DNA from: Gammaproteobacteria bacterium
GTDB taxonomy: Bacteria > Pseudomonadota > Gammaproteobacteria > Pseudomonadales > Azotimanducaceae
NCBI GenBank assembly: GCA_009843635.1
Contig: VYDB01000112.1
Coordinates: 34,018-98,017, forward strand
DNA length: 64,000 nt
Reading direction: 5' to 3'
Every line of letters starts with the position of its first letter. The first letter of the stretch is position 1. A program made the translations under genes and the position numbers. The notes under the pieces are model-generated. The model saw nothing but the letters and a program-made list of their open reading frames with translations, had not been told where the DNA came from and did no database searches. Of the stretch, positions 25,457 to 33,622 are shown piece by piece.

Positions 25457-26839
25457 TCAGGCGGTCGCTGGCCCGTTCGCGCTCCGCTCCGCCTCGCCCA
25501 GCAGGTGGTTGGCGAAGGACGGGATCTGCATGGAGCACCTTCCCTCGTCGTCAGTCTCCAGCAAGCCGTTGTGCTTTGCCTTGCGCAGAAAGTCTGCCGC
25601 CACCTCAACGGACACGCCATGTCTCTGCATAATGTTGCGGGTGAGCTCTGATTCAAGGGGCGGACGGTCCGCCCCCGGAAGCGCCTCCACCAAATCGGCA
25701 GCGTAGTCGCGGAACAGGGGGTTATCCCGTGTCATGCCTCGCAGACGCCGTCCGTAGTACGCCTTCCGTCCCGCGTCGCCCAAGGTGATGGCCTCGCTGA
25801 GCGGGGACCGCCGCGCATCACCCATGACCCCCGGCGAGGGGGCATTGGTCTGTAGGATGGTCAAAGCGGCATGCAGGTAGGTTGCCAAGTGCTGCGGCCA
25901 ATTGGCGCTGCGCTTGAGGATGGCCCGCTCCCAGGCCTCCGCATGGGCTACGCCGTACTGGGTGAAGCAGCGGCGCACCGCCATTCGGGAGGCGCGATCG
26001 ACCAAGCCAGACAGCGGCAGGTCGTGGCCAATGGAGGTGCGGGAGACGCCCACGTCGGACAATGCCTCCGCCGTGCCAGGCAGTCCGAAGGCGCAAAATG
26101 ACAAAGGGGCGGAGACCATCCCTTGGTGGATGGAGGACAGGGTGCCGGGAACCGCCCCCGAAACCTGCCCGGAGATGCCCTGCGCCTCATCAATGAGCAG
26201 GATGATCTGCCAGTCGTTCCATTGTTGGGAACGTTTGGCCGACACGGCCTCGATGTCCTCCAACAGGTCACTTGGGTCGGCGCCCAATTGAAAGCCCATC
26301 ACGCTGAAACCGCGTTGAAGCATCGATTCAGCGATGGTCTTGATCCCCTGCTTCGCCTTCCGCGCACCCCCCTCGCCGAGAAATGCGCGGAACCGCTCCT
26401 CCCTGTCGGCACTGTCAGCCCCTGTCGCGGACAGCAGATCATGGGCTAGGCGCTTGGCGATGGCTTCGTCCACGGCCTGCCCAATCGCCTGCGGGCATTC
26501 CGCACGTGCGCCGTTGAGGACAACGGGAAGCCAGTGCCGCTCGCCGAACCCGGTGGGCGGCAGGGTACGCATCTCTTCTTGGAACTGGGCCATCAAGGCG
26601 CTTTTGCCCGCCCCCGGAGGGCCTTCGACGATGAGGGTGGCGTTGCCCGACCGCCCAAGCATGAGCGCATTGGCCATGGACCGGAAGGCGTTGATCTCCC
26701 TCTCGCGCCCGGAGAAGAAGGGCTGACCCCGCCCCGTGAGCTGCGCCCGATCCTTGTCGGCGAGGAAAACCGGCAAGGGAACGCCGTCCTGCTCCCGCAG
26801 GGCGCCATTATCGACGTAACTGGCGTCCACAGCGTCCAT
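25457..26839 (-). CDS. AAA ATPase with C-terminal winged-helix-like region, unknown function
   Basis: A 460-residue P-loop ATPase. Walker A is GPPGAGKS (residues 73-80), Walker B IILLIDEAQGISG, followed by a sensor-like region CAFGLPGTAEALSDVG and a basic segment RASRMAVRRCF. The last 80 residues (LTRNIMQRHGVSVEVAADFL) look like a winged helix. The start at 26839 is preceded by AGGA; upstream ATGs at 26848 and 26872 are possible. The layout resembles Orc/Cdc6- or STAND-like switch ATPases, but I cannot name a family. It lies between the core lptM-lysA operon and a divergent RNA ligase, in an accessory stretch. Confidence 0.7.
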   Translation of the reverse strand: MDAVDASYVDNGALREQDGVPLPVFLADKDRAQLTGRGQPFFSGREREINAFRSMANALMLGRSGNATLIVEGPPGAGKSALMAQFQEEMRTLPPTGFGERHWLPVVLNGARAECPQAIGQAVDEAIAKRLAHDLLSATGADSADREERFRAFLGEGGARKAKQGIKTIAESMLQRGFSVMGFQLGADPSDLLEDIEAVSAKRSQQWNDWQIILLIDEAQGISGQVSGAVPGTLSSIHQGMVSAPLSFCAFGLPGTAEALSDVGVSRTSIGHDLPLSGLVDRASRMAVRRCFTQYGVAHAEAWERAILKRSANWPQHLATYLHAALTILQTNAPSPGVMGDARRSPLSEAITLGDAGRKAYYGRRLRGMTRDNPLFRDYAADLVEALPGADRPPLESELTRNIMQRHGVSVEVAADFLRKAKHNGLLETDDEGRCSMQIPSFANHLLGEAERSANGPATA

Positions 26840-27152
26840 GCGATTCATCCTAGCATGAACGAAAAAGCGCATAGTGTCGGAGTTGGGAGGTGGAGCCGTG
26901 CGATGGGTGCGCGGTAGCGCGGCCCTTCCAGCGGGTACACCGCTGCGCACCAGCTACATGTGGCAGCGCGTTCCCGACGGGGATTCTCGCAAGAGAACTG
27001 GCCAACCCTTTTGATATCACTTTGACAGCATCTTTGAGACGGCTTCAACCGTCGCCGTGCGAGATGCCTGTTGGTTTTTGTAAGCCCGGTTCACAGCGTT
27101 TCGAACCCTTCCAATAATGCGGGCTCAAGTTACCGCGACGGGAAGACATCCC
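26840..27152. other. Divergent intergenic region (AAA ATPase / RNA ligase)
   Basis: This 313-bp region has no convincing gene. It contains a small hairpin, GACGG/CCGTC, at about 27039-27054, and a TTGACA at 27021-27026 without a good -10 at the correct distance. Promoters for both divergent genes are expected here but I cannot place them. Confidence 0.4.
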
Positions 27153-28208
27153 ATGGCCACCTTCGAATCCCGCATCCATGCACTCAGGATCGAACCGCAT
27201 CCCAATGCTGACCGTTTGGAGTTGGCCGCGGTCGGCGGCTATCGTTGCGTGGTGGCCAAGGGACAGTTTGCCGATGGCGAACTGGCGGCCTACGTTCCGG
27301 AGGGCGCCATCTGCCCGCGCTGGCTGATCGCCCACTTGGACTTGGTCGATAAGTTGGCGGGCAGCAGCAAGAACCGGGTGAAGGCGGTGCGACTGCGCGG
27401 CGTGCTTTCGGAAGGCTTGGTCTATCCGCTCAAGGATGGCCGGATTCGCGGCAAACTGGTGGCGGAGGGCGAGGACGTCACCGAACTGCTGGAGCTCGAA
27501 AAGTACGAGCCGCCCGTTCCCGTTGCCATGCAGGGCGAAGCGGAACCCGCCCATGGCGCCACGTTGCGTTACGACATCGAGGACATCAAGAAGTACCCGG
27601 ACGCCCTGCGTCCGGGCGAGCGGGTGGTCTTTACCGAAAAGCTGCACGGCAGTTGGTGCTGCCTCGGCTGGCACCCGGACTACGGTCCAATCGTCACGTC
27701 CAAGGGCCTATCCGACAAGGGGTTGGTCCTCAAGATCAACCCAGCCAATCGGGATAACCTCTACGTAAGCGCCTGGCGTCATCAAGAGGCGGCGTTCAAG
27801 CAGGCTCGCGCCAAGCTGGCGCCTGAAGGCGGGCCGTTCTACGTGCTCGGCGAGGTGTATGGCCGCGGCGTGCAGGACCTGCACTACGGTCAGCCCAATC
27901 CAGCATTCGCTGCCTTTGATGCCTACTTGGGCACCCCCCGCAGGGGCTGCTACCTCTCCCCGGCGGCCTTTGCAAGGTCGATTGGCAAGCACTTCACGGT
28001 GGCGCCCGTGGTGTACCGGGGGCCGTTCAGCGAAGCGGCGCTGCAGGCCCACACGGAAGGCCCCACGGCCTTGGCGGGCCGGCACATGCGGGAGGGCGTG
28101 GTGGTGCGGCCAGTGGCGGAGCGGGAGTCACCTGAACTCGGGCGCGTCATCCTCAAAAGCGTATCCGGAGACTACCTGACCCGTAAGGGCGGCACGGAGT
28201 ACAACTGA
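27153..28208 (+). CDS. RNA ligase, DRB0094 (Deinococcus Rnl) type
   Basis: A 351-residue nucleotidyltransferase of the RNA ligase family seen in Deinococcus. The N-terminal about 110 residues form the OB-like domain typical of this clade (begins ATFESRIHALRIEPHPNADRL). The ligase domain follows with motif I EKLHG (adenylated K163), the FYVLGEVYGRG segment (motif IIIa region), and motif IV EGVVVRP; motif V is probably RVILKSVSGDYL. Such enzymes seal nicks with 3'-OH RNA ends. The start at 27153 yields the standard N-terminus. It is convergent with a metallophosphoesterase gene, a natural partner for RNA end healing. Confidence 0.85.
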   Translation: MATFESRIHALRIEPHPNADRLELAAVGGYRCVVAKGQFADGELAAYVPEGAICPRWLIAHLDLVDKLAGSSKNRVKAVRLRGVLSEGLVYPLKDGRIRGKLVAEGEDVTELLELEKYEPPVPVAMQGEAEPAHGATLRYDIEDIKKYPDALRPGERVVFTEKLHGSWCCLGWHPDYGPIVTSKGLSDKGLVLKINPANRDNLYVSAWRHQEAAFKQARAKLAPEGGPFYVLGEVYGRGVQDLHYGQPNPAFAAFDAYLGTPRRGCYLSPAAFARSIGKHFTVAPVVYRGPFSEAALQAHTEGPTALAGRHMREGVVVRPVAERESPELGRVILKSVSGDYLTRKGGTEYN

Positions 28209-28220
28209 GTGTCGTTATGG

Positions 28221-28976
28221 TCAGTTTTCCAGGCTTTCGATCCGCTCCAAAGTGCTGCTTCCGGCCGGGTAACGCCCTTGGGCTAGGGCCTTGGCCAGAG
28301 CTCGAATGCGGGGCAGCGCCAAGGGGCGGTAGCGGATGTGCTCAACGGACACGTTGATGTGCGGGGAGCAGGTGACAGGGGCAGCGTGGGTGTGGCCGTG
28401 AACGTTCACCCAACCCTTCGGCACGTCGGACAGCGGCATGTGGGTGAAGAGCAGCGGCGGATCCCCGGCGGCGCACAGCAGGGAGCAGATATCGTCGAAG
28501 CCATCCACCCGCAGGGCGCCGGAACCGGTCAGGTCGTGGTTGCCGACCACCAGTTGCTTCACCCGCCCCGGCCCGTGGCGAATGCGCGACCAGGTGGCCT
28601 CGCCCACCGCCTTGCGCATCGCCACGTCGCCCACGAACAGCAAGGCGTCCGCCGGGGTGACGGTGGTTGCCCAGTTGGCGTACAGCGCATCGTCCATGGC
28701 GGATGCATTGGCGAATGGCCGATTGGTGTAGCGGATGATGTTCTCGTGGCCTAGATGCAAGTCCGACCATACCCAAACGGTGCTCAGTCCGTCTTCCATG
28801 CTTGGGGCCAAAGAGCGGGCGGGCAAGGCGTCCAAGGCGCGCAGCATGGCACGGAACACTTTGCGGCCGTGCCGCCCGTCGCCGGCACGGCCAGCGGCGG
28901 CGGCTTCAAGATGCGCTCGGTAGGCGGCCTCGGCCTTGAGGAGCGCCAAGTCGGCGTTGAAGCACTCGCTGGTCAT
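28221..28976 (-). CDS. Calcineurin-like metallophosphoesterase
   Basis: A 251-residue phosphoesterase with a helical N-terminal extension (about 1-62) and the complete binuclear-metal motif set: SDLHLGHENII (D-x-H), FVGDVAM, VVGNHDLTG, TFTH-like FTHMPLSD and HGHTH. Proteins with this arrangement act on nucleotides or nucleic-acid phosphates, but the substrate is not predictable. It is convergent with the RNA ligase, 12 bp apart, so the two may form an RNA-repair module although not co-transcribed; it lies 15 bp downstream of argH on the same strand and may be read from the argH promoter. Confidence 0.8.
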   Translation of the reverse strand: MTSECFNADLALLKAEAAYRAHLEAAAAGRAGDGRHGRKVFRAMLRALDALPARSLAPSMEDGLSTVWVWSDLHLGHENIIRYTNRPFANASAMDDALYANWATTVTPADALLFVGDVAMRKAVGEATWSRIRHGPGRVKQLVVGNHDLTGSGALRVDGFDDICSLLCAAGDPPLLFTHMPLSDVPKGWVNVHGHTHAAPVTCSPHINVSVEHIRYRPLALPRIRALAKALAQGRYPAGSSTLERIESLEN

Positions 28977-28991
28977 GGTAGGTGCAGGCTG

Positions 28992-30404
28992 CTAGGAATC
29001 GGCTGCGGCGATTCGTTCACGGCCGGCCTTGATCGCTTGGGCGGTTGCCGCCGGGGCTGCGCCGCCGATGTGGTCGCGGGCGGCCAACGAGCCTTCCACC
29101 GTCAACACGTCGAACACGTCCGCCTCCACCCGATCGCCGGCCAGCGTCTTGAGTTGCGCCAAGGGGATTTCGTCCAGTTCGATCCCCTGCTGCACGGCGT
29201 AGGCAACAGTCTTGCCCACGGCCTCGTGGGCGTCGCGGAAAGGTGCGCCCCGGCGCACCAGGTAGTCGGCGAAGTCCGTCGCCGTAGCGAATCCCTGCCG
29301 GGCGGCGCGGGCCATGGCGCCGGTGTCCGCCTCGATGTGCGGCAGCAGGCCGAGCATCGCGGTGAGGCAGTTCCTGAGGGTGTCCACGGCGTCGAACAAC
29401 GGTTCCTTGTCCTCTTGGTTGTCCTTGTTGTAGGCCAGCGGCTGGCCCTTCATCAGGGTCAGCAACGCGGCCAGGTCGCCGAACACGCGGCCGGCCTTGC
29501 CGCGCACCAGTTCCGGCACATCCGGGTTCTTCTTCTGCGGCATGATGCTGGAGCCCGTGCAGAAGCGGTCCGGCAAGGAAACGAAGGCGAACGGCTGGCT
29601 GGTCCAGAGCACGAGTTCCTCGCACCAGCGGCTCAGGTGCATCATGGTCAAGGCGGCAGCGGCCGTGAACTCGATGGCGAAGTCTCGGTCGCTTACCGCG
29701 TCGAGCGAGTTGGCGGCCACGCCCTCGAAACCGAGCTCCCGGGCGGTGAAGCTGCGGTCGATGGGGAAGGTGGTGCCTGCCAGGGCTGCGGCGCCGAGCG
29801 GCAATTGATTGACTCGGCGGCGGCAGTCCACGAGGCGGTCGCGGTCGCGCAGCAGCATCTCGAACCAAGCCAGCAGGTGATGGCCGAAACTGATGGGTTG
29901 CGCCGCCTGCAGGTGGGTGTAGCCTGGCATGACCGCTTCGCCATAACGCTCCGCGAGATCAAGCAAGGCGCTTGCCAAGGCGTTTTCCAAGGCCAGCAGC
30001 GCATCGATTTCGTCGCGCAGGTACAGGCGCAAGTCGGTGGCGACTTGGTCGTTGCGCGAACGGGCCGTGTGCAGCTTCTTGCCGGTCTCGCCGATCAGCT
30101 CGATCAGCCGGTGCTCGATGTTCATGTGGACATCTTCAAGCCCGGTTTGCCACTGGAATGCGCCATCGTCGATCTCGCCTTCGATTTGCGCAAGCCCGTC
30201 CTGGATCTGCTCGGCCTCGGCGGCGGACAGCACGCCAACGTGGGCCAGCATGCGGCAATGGGCAATCGAGCCCCGAATGTCGTGGCGGTAGAGCCGCTGG
30301 TCGAAGGACACGGAGGCGGTGAACGCCTCCACGAAGCGGTCGGTGTCTTCGAGAATGCGGCCGTGCAGCAGCTTGGCCCCAGCGCCTTTGGATGAATGGG
30401 TCAT
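28992..30404 (-). CDS. argH: Argininosuccinate lyase
   Basis: A 470-residue enzyme of the fumarase/aspartase superfamily catalysing the last step of arginine synthesis (argininosuccinate to arginine and fumarate). The signature [15 protein letters not shown] and the conserved [17 protein letters not shown] and [13 protein letters not shown] segments are intact; length matches E. coli ArgH (457). It is divergent, by 32 bp, from the LytTR regulator and heme genes, the usual gammaproteobacterial arrangement. Confidence 0.95.
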   Translation of the reverse strand: MTHSSKGAGAKLLHGRILEDTDRFVEAFTASVSFDQRLYRHDIRGSIAHCRMLAHVGVLSAAEAEQIQDGLAQIEGEIDDGAFQWQTGLEDVHMNIEHRLIELIGETGKKLHTARSRNDQVATDLRLYLRDEIDALLALENALASALLDLAERYGEAVMPGYTHLQAAQPISFGHHLLAWFEMLLRDRDRLVDCRRRVNQLPLGAAALAGTTFPIDRSFTARELGFEGVAANSLDAVSDRDFAIEFTAAAALTMMHLSRWCEELVLWTSQPFAFVSLPDRFCTGSSIMPQKKNPDVPELVRGKAGRVFGDLAALLTLMKGQPLAYNKDNQEDKEPLFDAVDTLRNCLTAMLGLLPHIEADTGAMARAARQGFATATDFADYLVRRGAPFRDAHEAVGKTVAYAVQQGIELDEIPLAQLKTLAGDRVEADVFDVLTVEGSLAARDHIGGAAPAATAQAIKAGRERIAAADS

Positions 30405-30436
30405 GGATGAATTATAGCGGCAAGGGCTGGCCTACA

Positions 30437-30838
30437 ATGCGCAGCCAAATCGCCGCCAAGTCGATGCGCGGCATTGAGTTGGTGCCCGTGCTGGATGTAC
30501 GTTGCTTCCTAGCGCACCAAAAGTACGTCACAGCCTTCCACGGCAAGGGGGAAACCATCATTACCGATTCGTTGCGCGACCTTGAGGCGGAGTTCGTGGA
30601 CGCCTTCCTGCGCGTGCATCGCAACGCCTTGGTCAGCGTGGGGTTCATTGAGGGCTTCGAGCGCTCGGCACCGAGCCGCTATCAGATACGGTTGGCTGGC
30701 GTCGATCAGCGCATCCCAGTGAGCCGCCGCCATGCGCCGATAGTGCGTCGCCGAATCGAAGCCCTAGCTGGATCGAGAAGACGTGGCCAAGGGCACGGAT
30801 CGCATGGCAGACGCGGACCACAGGCGACCCATGGCTGA
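30437..30838 (+). CDS. Receiver-less LytTR DNA-binding protein (AlgR/LytR remnant)
   Basis: A 133-residue protein that is essentially one LytTR domain: RGIELVPVLDVRCFLAHQKY, SLRDLEAEFVDAFLRVHRNA, then VSRRHAPIVRRRIEALAG. In Pseudomonas and relatives the gene between argH and hemC is AlgR, with an N-terminal receiver domain of about 120 residues before LytTR. That domain is absent here: argH begins only 32 bp away, so there is no room. The start could be 30437 or 30467 (MRGIELVP). It overlaps hemC by 8 bp, suggesting co-expression with the heme genes. DNA binding may be constitutive. Confidence 0.75.
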   Translation: MRSQIAAKSMRGIELVPVLDVRCFLAHQKYVTAFHGKGETIITDSLRDLEAEFVDAFLRVHRNALVSVGFIEGFERSAPSRYQIRLAGVDQRIPVSRRHAPIVRRRIEALAGSRRRGQGHGSHGRRGPQATHG

Positions 30839-31742
30839 CGTTCGCATCGCCACCCGCAGGAGCCAGCTCGCCGTTTGGCAGGCATCGTTCGTCAAGGGCG
30901 AATTGGAGCGTGCCCATCCGGGTCTAGAGGTGGCGCTGGTCGGCCTGTCCACCGCTGGCGACCGCTGGCTTGACGCGCCCTTGAGCGAGGTGGGTGGCAA
31001 GGGACTGTTCGTCAATGAACTGGAAGCCGCCCTGCTGCGCGGGGACGCCGACTTGGCGGTGCATTCGATGAAGGATGTGCCCGCGCAATTGAGCGATGGG
31101 TTCACCCTGCCCGTCATTGCCTATCGGGAGGACGTTCGCGACGCTTGGATCAGCCCGCACGGACGCCTGGACGACATCCGCTCGGGGGCCGTGGTCGGCT
31201 CCTCGAGCCTGCGGCGCCAGGCGCAGATTCTGGCCGTCCGTCCCGACCTTGAGGTTCGGCCCATTCGCGGCAACGTGGACACTCGGCTGGCCAAGCTGGA
31301 TGCGGGCGAGTTTGACGCCATCATGCTGGCGATGGCAGGACTGCGCCGATTGGGTTGGGCGGACCGCGCCGATGAGGCGATCAGCGTCGCCCGCTGCCTG
31401 CCGGCGGCGGGGCAGGGGGCGCTTGGCATCGAATGCTTGGACAGCAACGAGGGCGTCATGAGGCTACTTGCCCCTTTGCGTGATCCGGAGACGGCCGTCC
31501 GCGTGACGGCGGAGCGGGGCGTCAGCGCCGCCTTGGGCGCCGACTGCAGCCTGCCGTTGGCCGCCTATGCTGAACTTCGGGAAGATCGAATTTGGCTGCG
31601 TGCCCTGTTGGCGTCTCCCGACGGGAAAGCCCTGCTAAGGGCACAGGCGCGGCACCGGTCGGTGGAGGAAGTGGTGAGCGCGGTGGTCGCCGACCTGAAC
31701 GCCTTGGGCGCAGCAGATTTGTTGAGTCAGTTGAGAGCTTGA
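30831..31742 (+). CDS. hemC: Hydroxymethylbilane synthase (porphobilinogen deaminase)
   Basis: A 303-residue enzyme assembling four porphobilinogens into hydroxymethylbilane in heme synthesis. Family features include IATRRSQLAVWQA at the start, DLAVHSMKDVPAQL, SSLRRQAQILAVRPDLEV, RGNVDTRLAKLD and the dipyrromethane-cofactor Cys in ALGADCSLPL. The start at 30831 is selected by homology; the frame is open from 30783. It is first of hemCDXY and overlaps the LytTR gene. Confidence 0.95.
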   Translation: MADVRIATRRSQLAVWQASFVKGELERAHPGLEVALVGLSTAGDRWLDAPLSEVGGKGLFVNELEAALLRGDADLAVHSMKDVPAQLSDGFTLPVIAYREDVRDAWISPHGRLDDIRSGAVVGSSSLRRQAQILAVRPDLEVRPIRGNVDTRLAKLDAGEFDAIMLAMAGLRRLGWADRADEAISVARCLPAAGQGALGIECLDSNEGVMRLLAPLRDPETAVRVTAERGVSAALGADCSLPLAAYAELREDRIWLRALLASPDGKALLRAQARHRSVEEVVSAVVADLNALGAADLLSQLRA

Positions 31743-31751
31743 CGGAAAACA

Positions 31752-31839
31752 AACGAGGCAATGCCTCAGACCGACGAAAGGGCGGTCGCCGGGCGCAATT
31801 GGTGATTCATGTGACAACCTTATCCCGCGATCAAGAAAA
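31752..31839 (+). repeat. Interspersed intergenic repeat, copy B
   Basis: This 88-bp segment fills the hemC-hemD gap and matches copy A (22013-22098): AACGAGGCAATGCCTCAGAC at the start, GGGCGGTCGCCGGGCGC inside, CCCGCGATCAAGAAAAC at the end. It stops three bases short of the hemD GTG, so it occupies the place where the hemD ribosome site should be. Confidence 0.8.
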
Positions 31840-31842
31840 CTA

Positions 31843-32526
31843 GTGAGCATCTGGATCACCCGTTCCGAACCGGGGGCGACGGCGTTGGCTGAAAGCCTTG
31901 AAGGGGCCGGCTTCAAGCCGTTCAAGGCGCCGGTTCTACGCATCGAACCCCTGGCTTTTGAACCGCCGCAGGGTGGCTTCGACGCAGCGATTTTTCTGTC
32001 CGCGCACGGTGCGCGTTTGGCCGCTCAAACGGTTAAGGAACGTTTCCGCCGCGCCTTTGCGGTCGGCCGGCGGACTCGGCAAGTTCTGCTTGAATCGGGC
32101 ATCGAAGCGACGGCCGCCGAGGCGGAGTCCAGCGAGGGCGTGCTTGCCGAATTGCCGGACCTGGCAGCTCGGCGTGTTCTCTTGGTGAGCGGGGTTGGCG
32201 GGCGCAATGTGCTTGGCCCTGGCCTCGAACGTCGAGGCGCAGACGTTAAGCGCCTGGAGGTCTATCGACGGGTACCGGTCTTCCCCTTGGTTGATTGCGC
32301 CGAGATCGATGCCGCGGTCGCATCAAGTGGCGATGGATTCCGGCAGGCGGCGGGGGTATGGTTTGCCGCAGGCGGTGCGCCGGAACTGCCGGTGCTAGTG
32401 CCTTCGGCACGGGTCGGGGCGCTCGGCCCTGAATTGGGCTTGGTCAACGTCATTGAATGCGCCGGAGCCGATTCAGAAGCTGTGCTTGCCGCCTTGCGCT
32501 CAATGAAACGAGAATGCTTGATTTAG
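31843..32526 (+). CDS. hemD: Uroporphyrinogen-III synthase
   Basis: A 227-residue two-domain enzyme that cyclises hydroxymethylbilane with ring-D inversion. HemD sequences are weakly conserved; recognisable parts are SIWITRSEPGATALAESL, the Ser-containing FLSAHGARLA segment and LVSGVGGRNVLGPGLERRGA with the following VKRLEVYRR. The GTG start at 31843 is preceded directly by repeat B and lacks a clear Shine-Dalgarno. Position between hemC and hemX supports the call. Confidence 0.85.
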   Translation: MSIWITRSEPGATALAESLEGAGFKPFKAPVLRIEPLAFEPPQGGFDAAIFLSAHGARLAAQTVKERFRRAFAVGRRTRQVLLESGIEATAAEAESSEGVLAELPDLAARRVLLVSGVGGRNVLGPGLERRGADVKRLEVYRRVPVFPLVDCAEIDAAVASSGDGFRQAAGVWFAAGGAPELPVLVPSARVGALGPELGLVNVIECAGADSEAVLAALRSMKRECLI

Positions 32527-32530
32527 ATGA

Positions 32531-33622
32531 TTGGTGAGAAAACCGGTGGCTGAGGTGACTGATCAGGCGGCGGCGGGGGAGGCGGTTGCCGAGCCGCAGG
32601 CTGTTCCCCACCGGGCACCGGGGCGCCTGCTGGCCGCATTTGGCTTCTTGTTCGCGTTGGGCGCGTTGGCGGCGGTCGGCTATCTCTACTTCCTGTTGGT
32701 CCATTTGGATCCGAGCGCTGGGTTGGCCAGAGGCTTGGCGCAGGCGGCCGGTGAGCGCGCCGCCCTGCGCGATGACCTGCGGCAGCTGGAGGAGCGCCTG
32801 GGGCTTTCGGAGGAGCGCCTGCGGCTTTCGGAAGAAAATAGTGGCCAAGCGCAGGCTGAATGGGCGGCGCTGGCCGATGAGCGGCTGGCGGCGGCGGATT
32901 CGGCGCTGACCGAGCGATTGAACCAAATCTCCCAAGCTGCTCCGCCGTCGGAACGGGAGTGGAAGCTGGCGGAAGTCGAGTATTTGCTGCGCGTCGCCAA
33001 TCACCGTTTGCTGATGGAGCAGGACGTGGCCACGGCCTCGGGCCTGCTGCAGGCGGCCGACGGCATTCTCGAGGCGCTCGACGATTTGGTTCTGCATCCC
33101 GTTCGCGCCGCGCTGGCCGATGAAATGCTGGCGCTCTCCCGGTCTGAGGGCGCCGACGTCCAAGGCCTCTACCTGCGCCTTGACGCACTCAAGCGTCAGC
33201 TCGAGTCCTTGGCCTTGGCGAGGCCGCAATACCGTCTCGCGGAGCTGGAGGAAACCCCCGACGAGCCTGGCGGCCTCGTGGAAGCTGTGGCTGCGGAGTT
33301 TCGCCAGCTTCTGCTGTTTCGACGCATCGACGCCACCGTCAAGCCGCTGCTGGCACCGAAAGAAGCGGTTTACTTGGAATTGAATCTGCGCCTCATGCTG
33401 GAGCAGGCGCAACTGGCGGCGCTGAAACGGGATCAGGTGGTGTTCGATTCAAGCCTCGGCTCGGCCCAGGAGTGGGTGCGCGACTATCTGGCCCTCGACG
33501 ATCCAGACGTTCAGGACACGCTTGAGGTCTTGGCTGATTTGCGCCAAGTGCAGCTCGACGTGCCGCTGCCGGACCTGTCCGCTTCCCTAAACGCGCTTAT
33601 CCAGGTGCGCCGGGGCGGCTGA
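32531..33622 (+). CDS. hemX: HemX protein
   Basis: A 363-residue inner-membrane protein of the HemX family: a short cytoplasmic N-terminus, one transmembrane helix (about 34-56, LLAAFGFLFALGALAAVGYL), a coiled-coil region (about 66-110) and a helical periplasmic domain containing WKLAEVEYLLRVANHRLLM. It is often annotated as a uroporphyrinogen methyltransferase, but this family lacks the methyltransferase domain, and its role is unproven. Start is TTG at 32531 or GTG at 32534. The stop overlaps the hemY ATG. Confidence 0.85.
   Translation: MVRKPVAEVTDQAAAGEAVAEPQAVPHRAPGRLLAAFGFLFALGALAAVGYLYFLLVHLDPSAGLARGLAQAAGERAALRDDLRQLEERLGLSEERLRLSEENSGQAQAEWAALADERLAAADSALTERLNQISQAAPPSEREWKLAEVEYLLRVANHRLLMEQDVATASGLLQAADGILEALDDLVLHPVRAALADEMLALSRSEGADVQGLYLRLDALKRQLESLALARPQYRLAELEETPDEPGGLVEAVAAEFRQLLLFRRIDATVKPLLAPKEAVYLELNLRLMLEQAQLAALKRDQVVFDSSLGSAQEWVRDYLALDDPDVQDTLEVLADLRQVQLDVPLPDLSASLNALIQVRRGG

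Noticed and set aside
28755..30395. A 546-codon open frame on the plus strand opposite argH
   Set aside because: It is exactly antisense to a full-length, well-conserved argH and has no family resemblance; high GC makes such mirror frames common.
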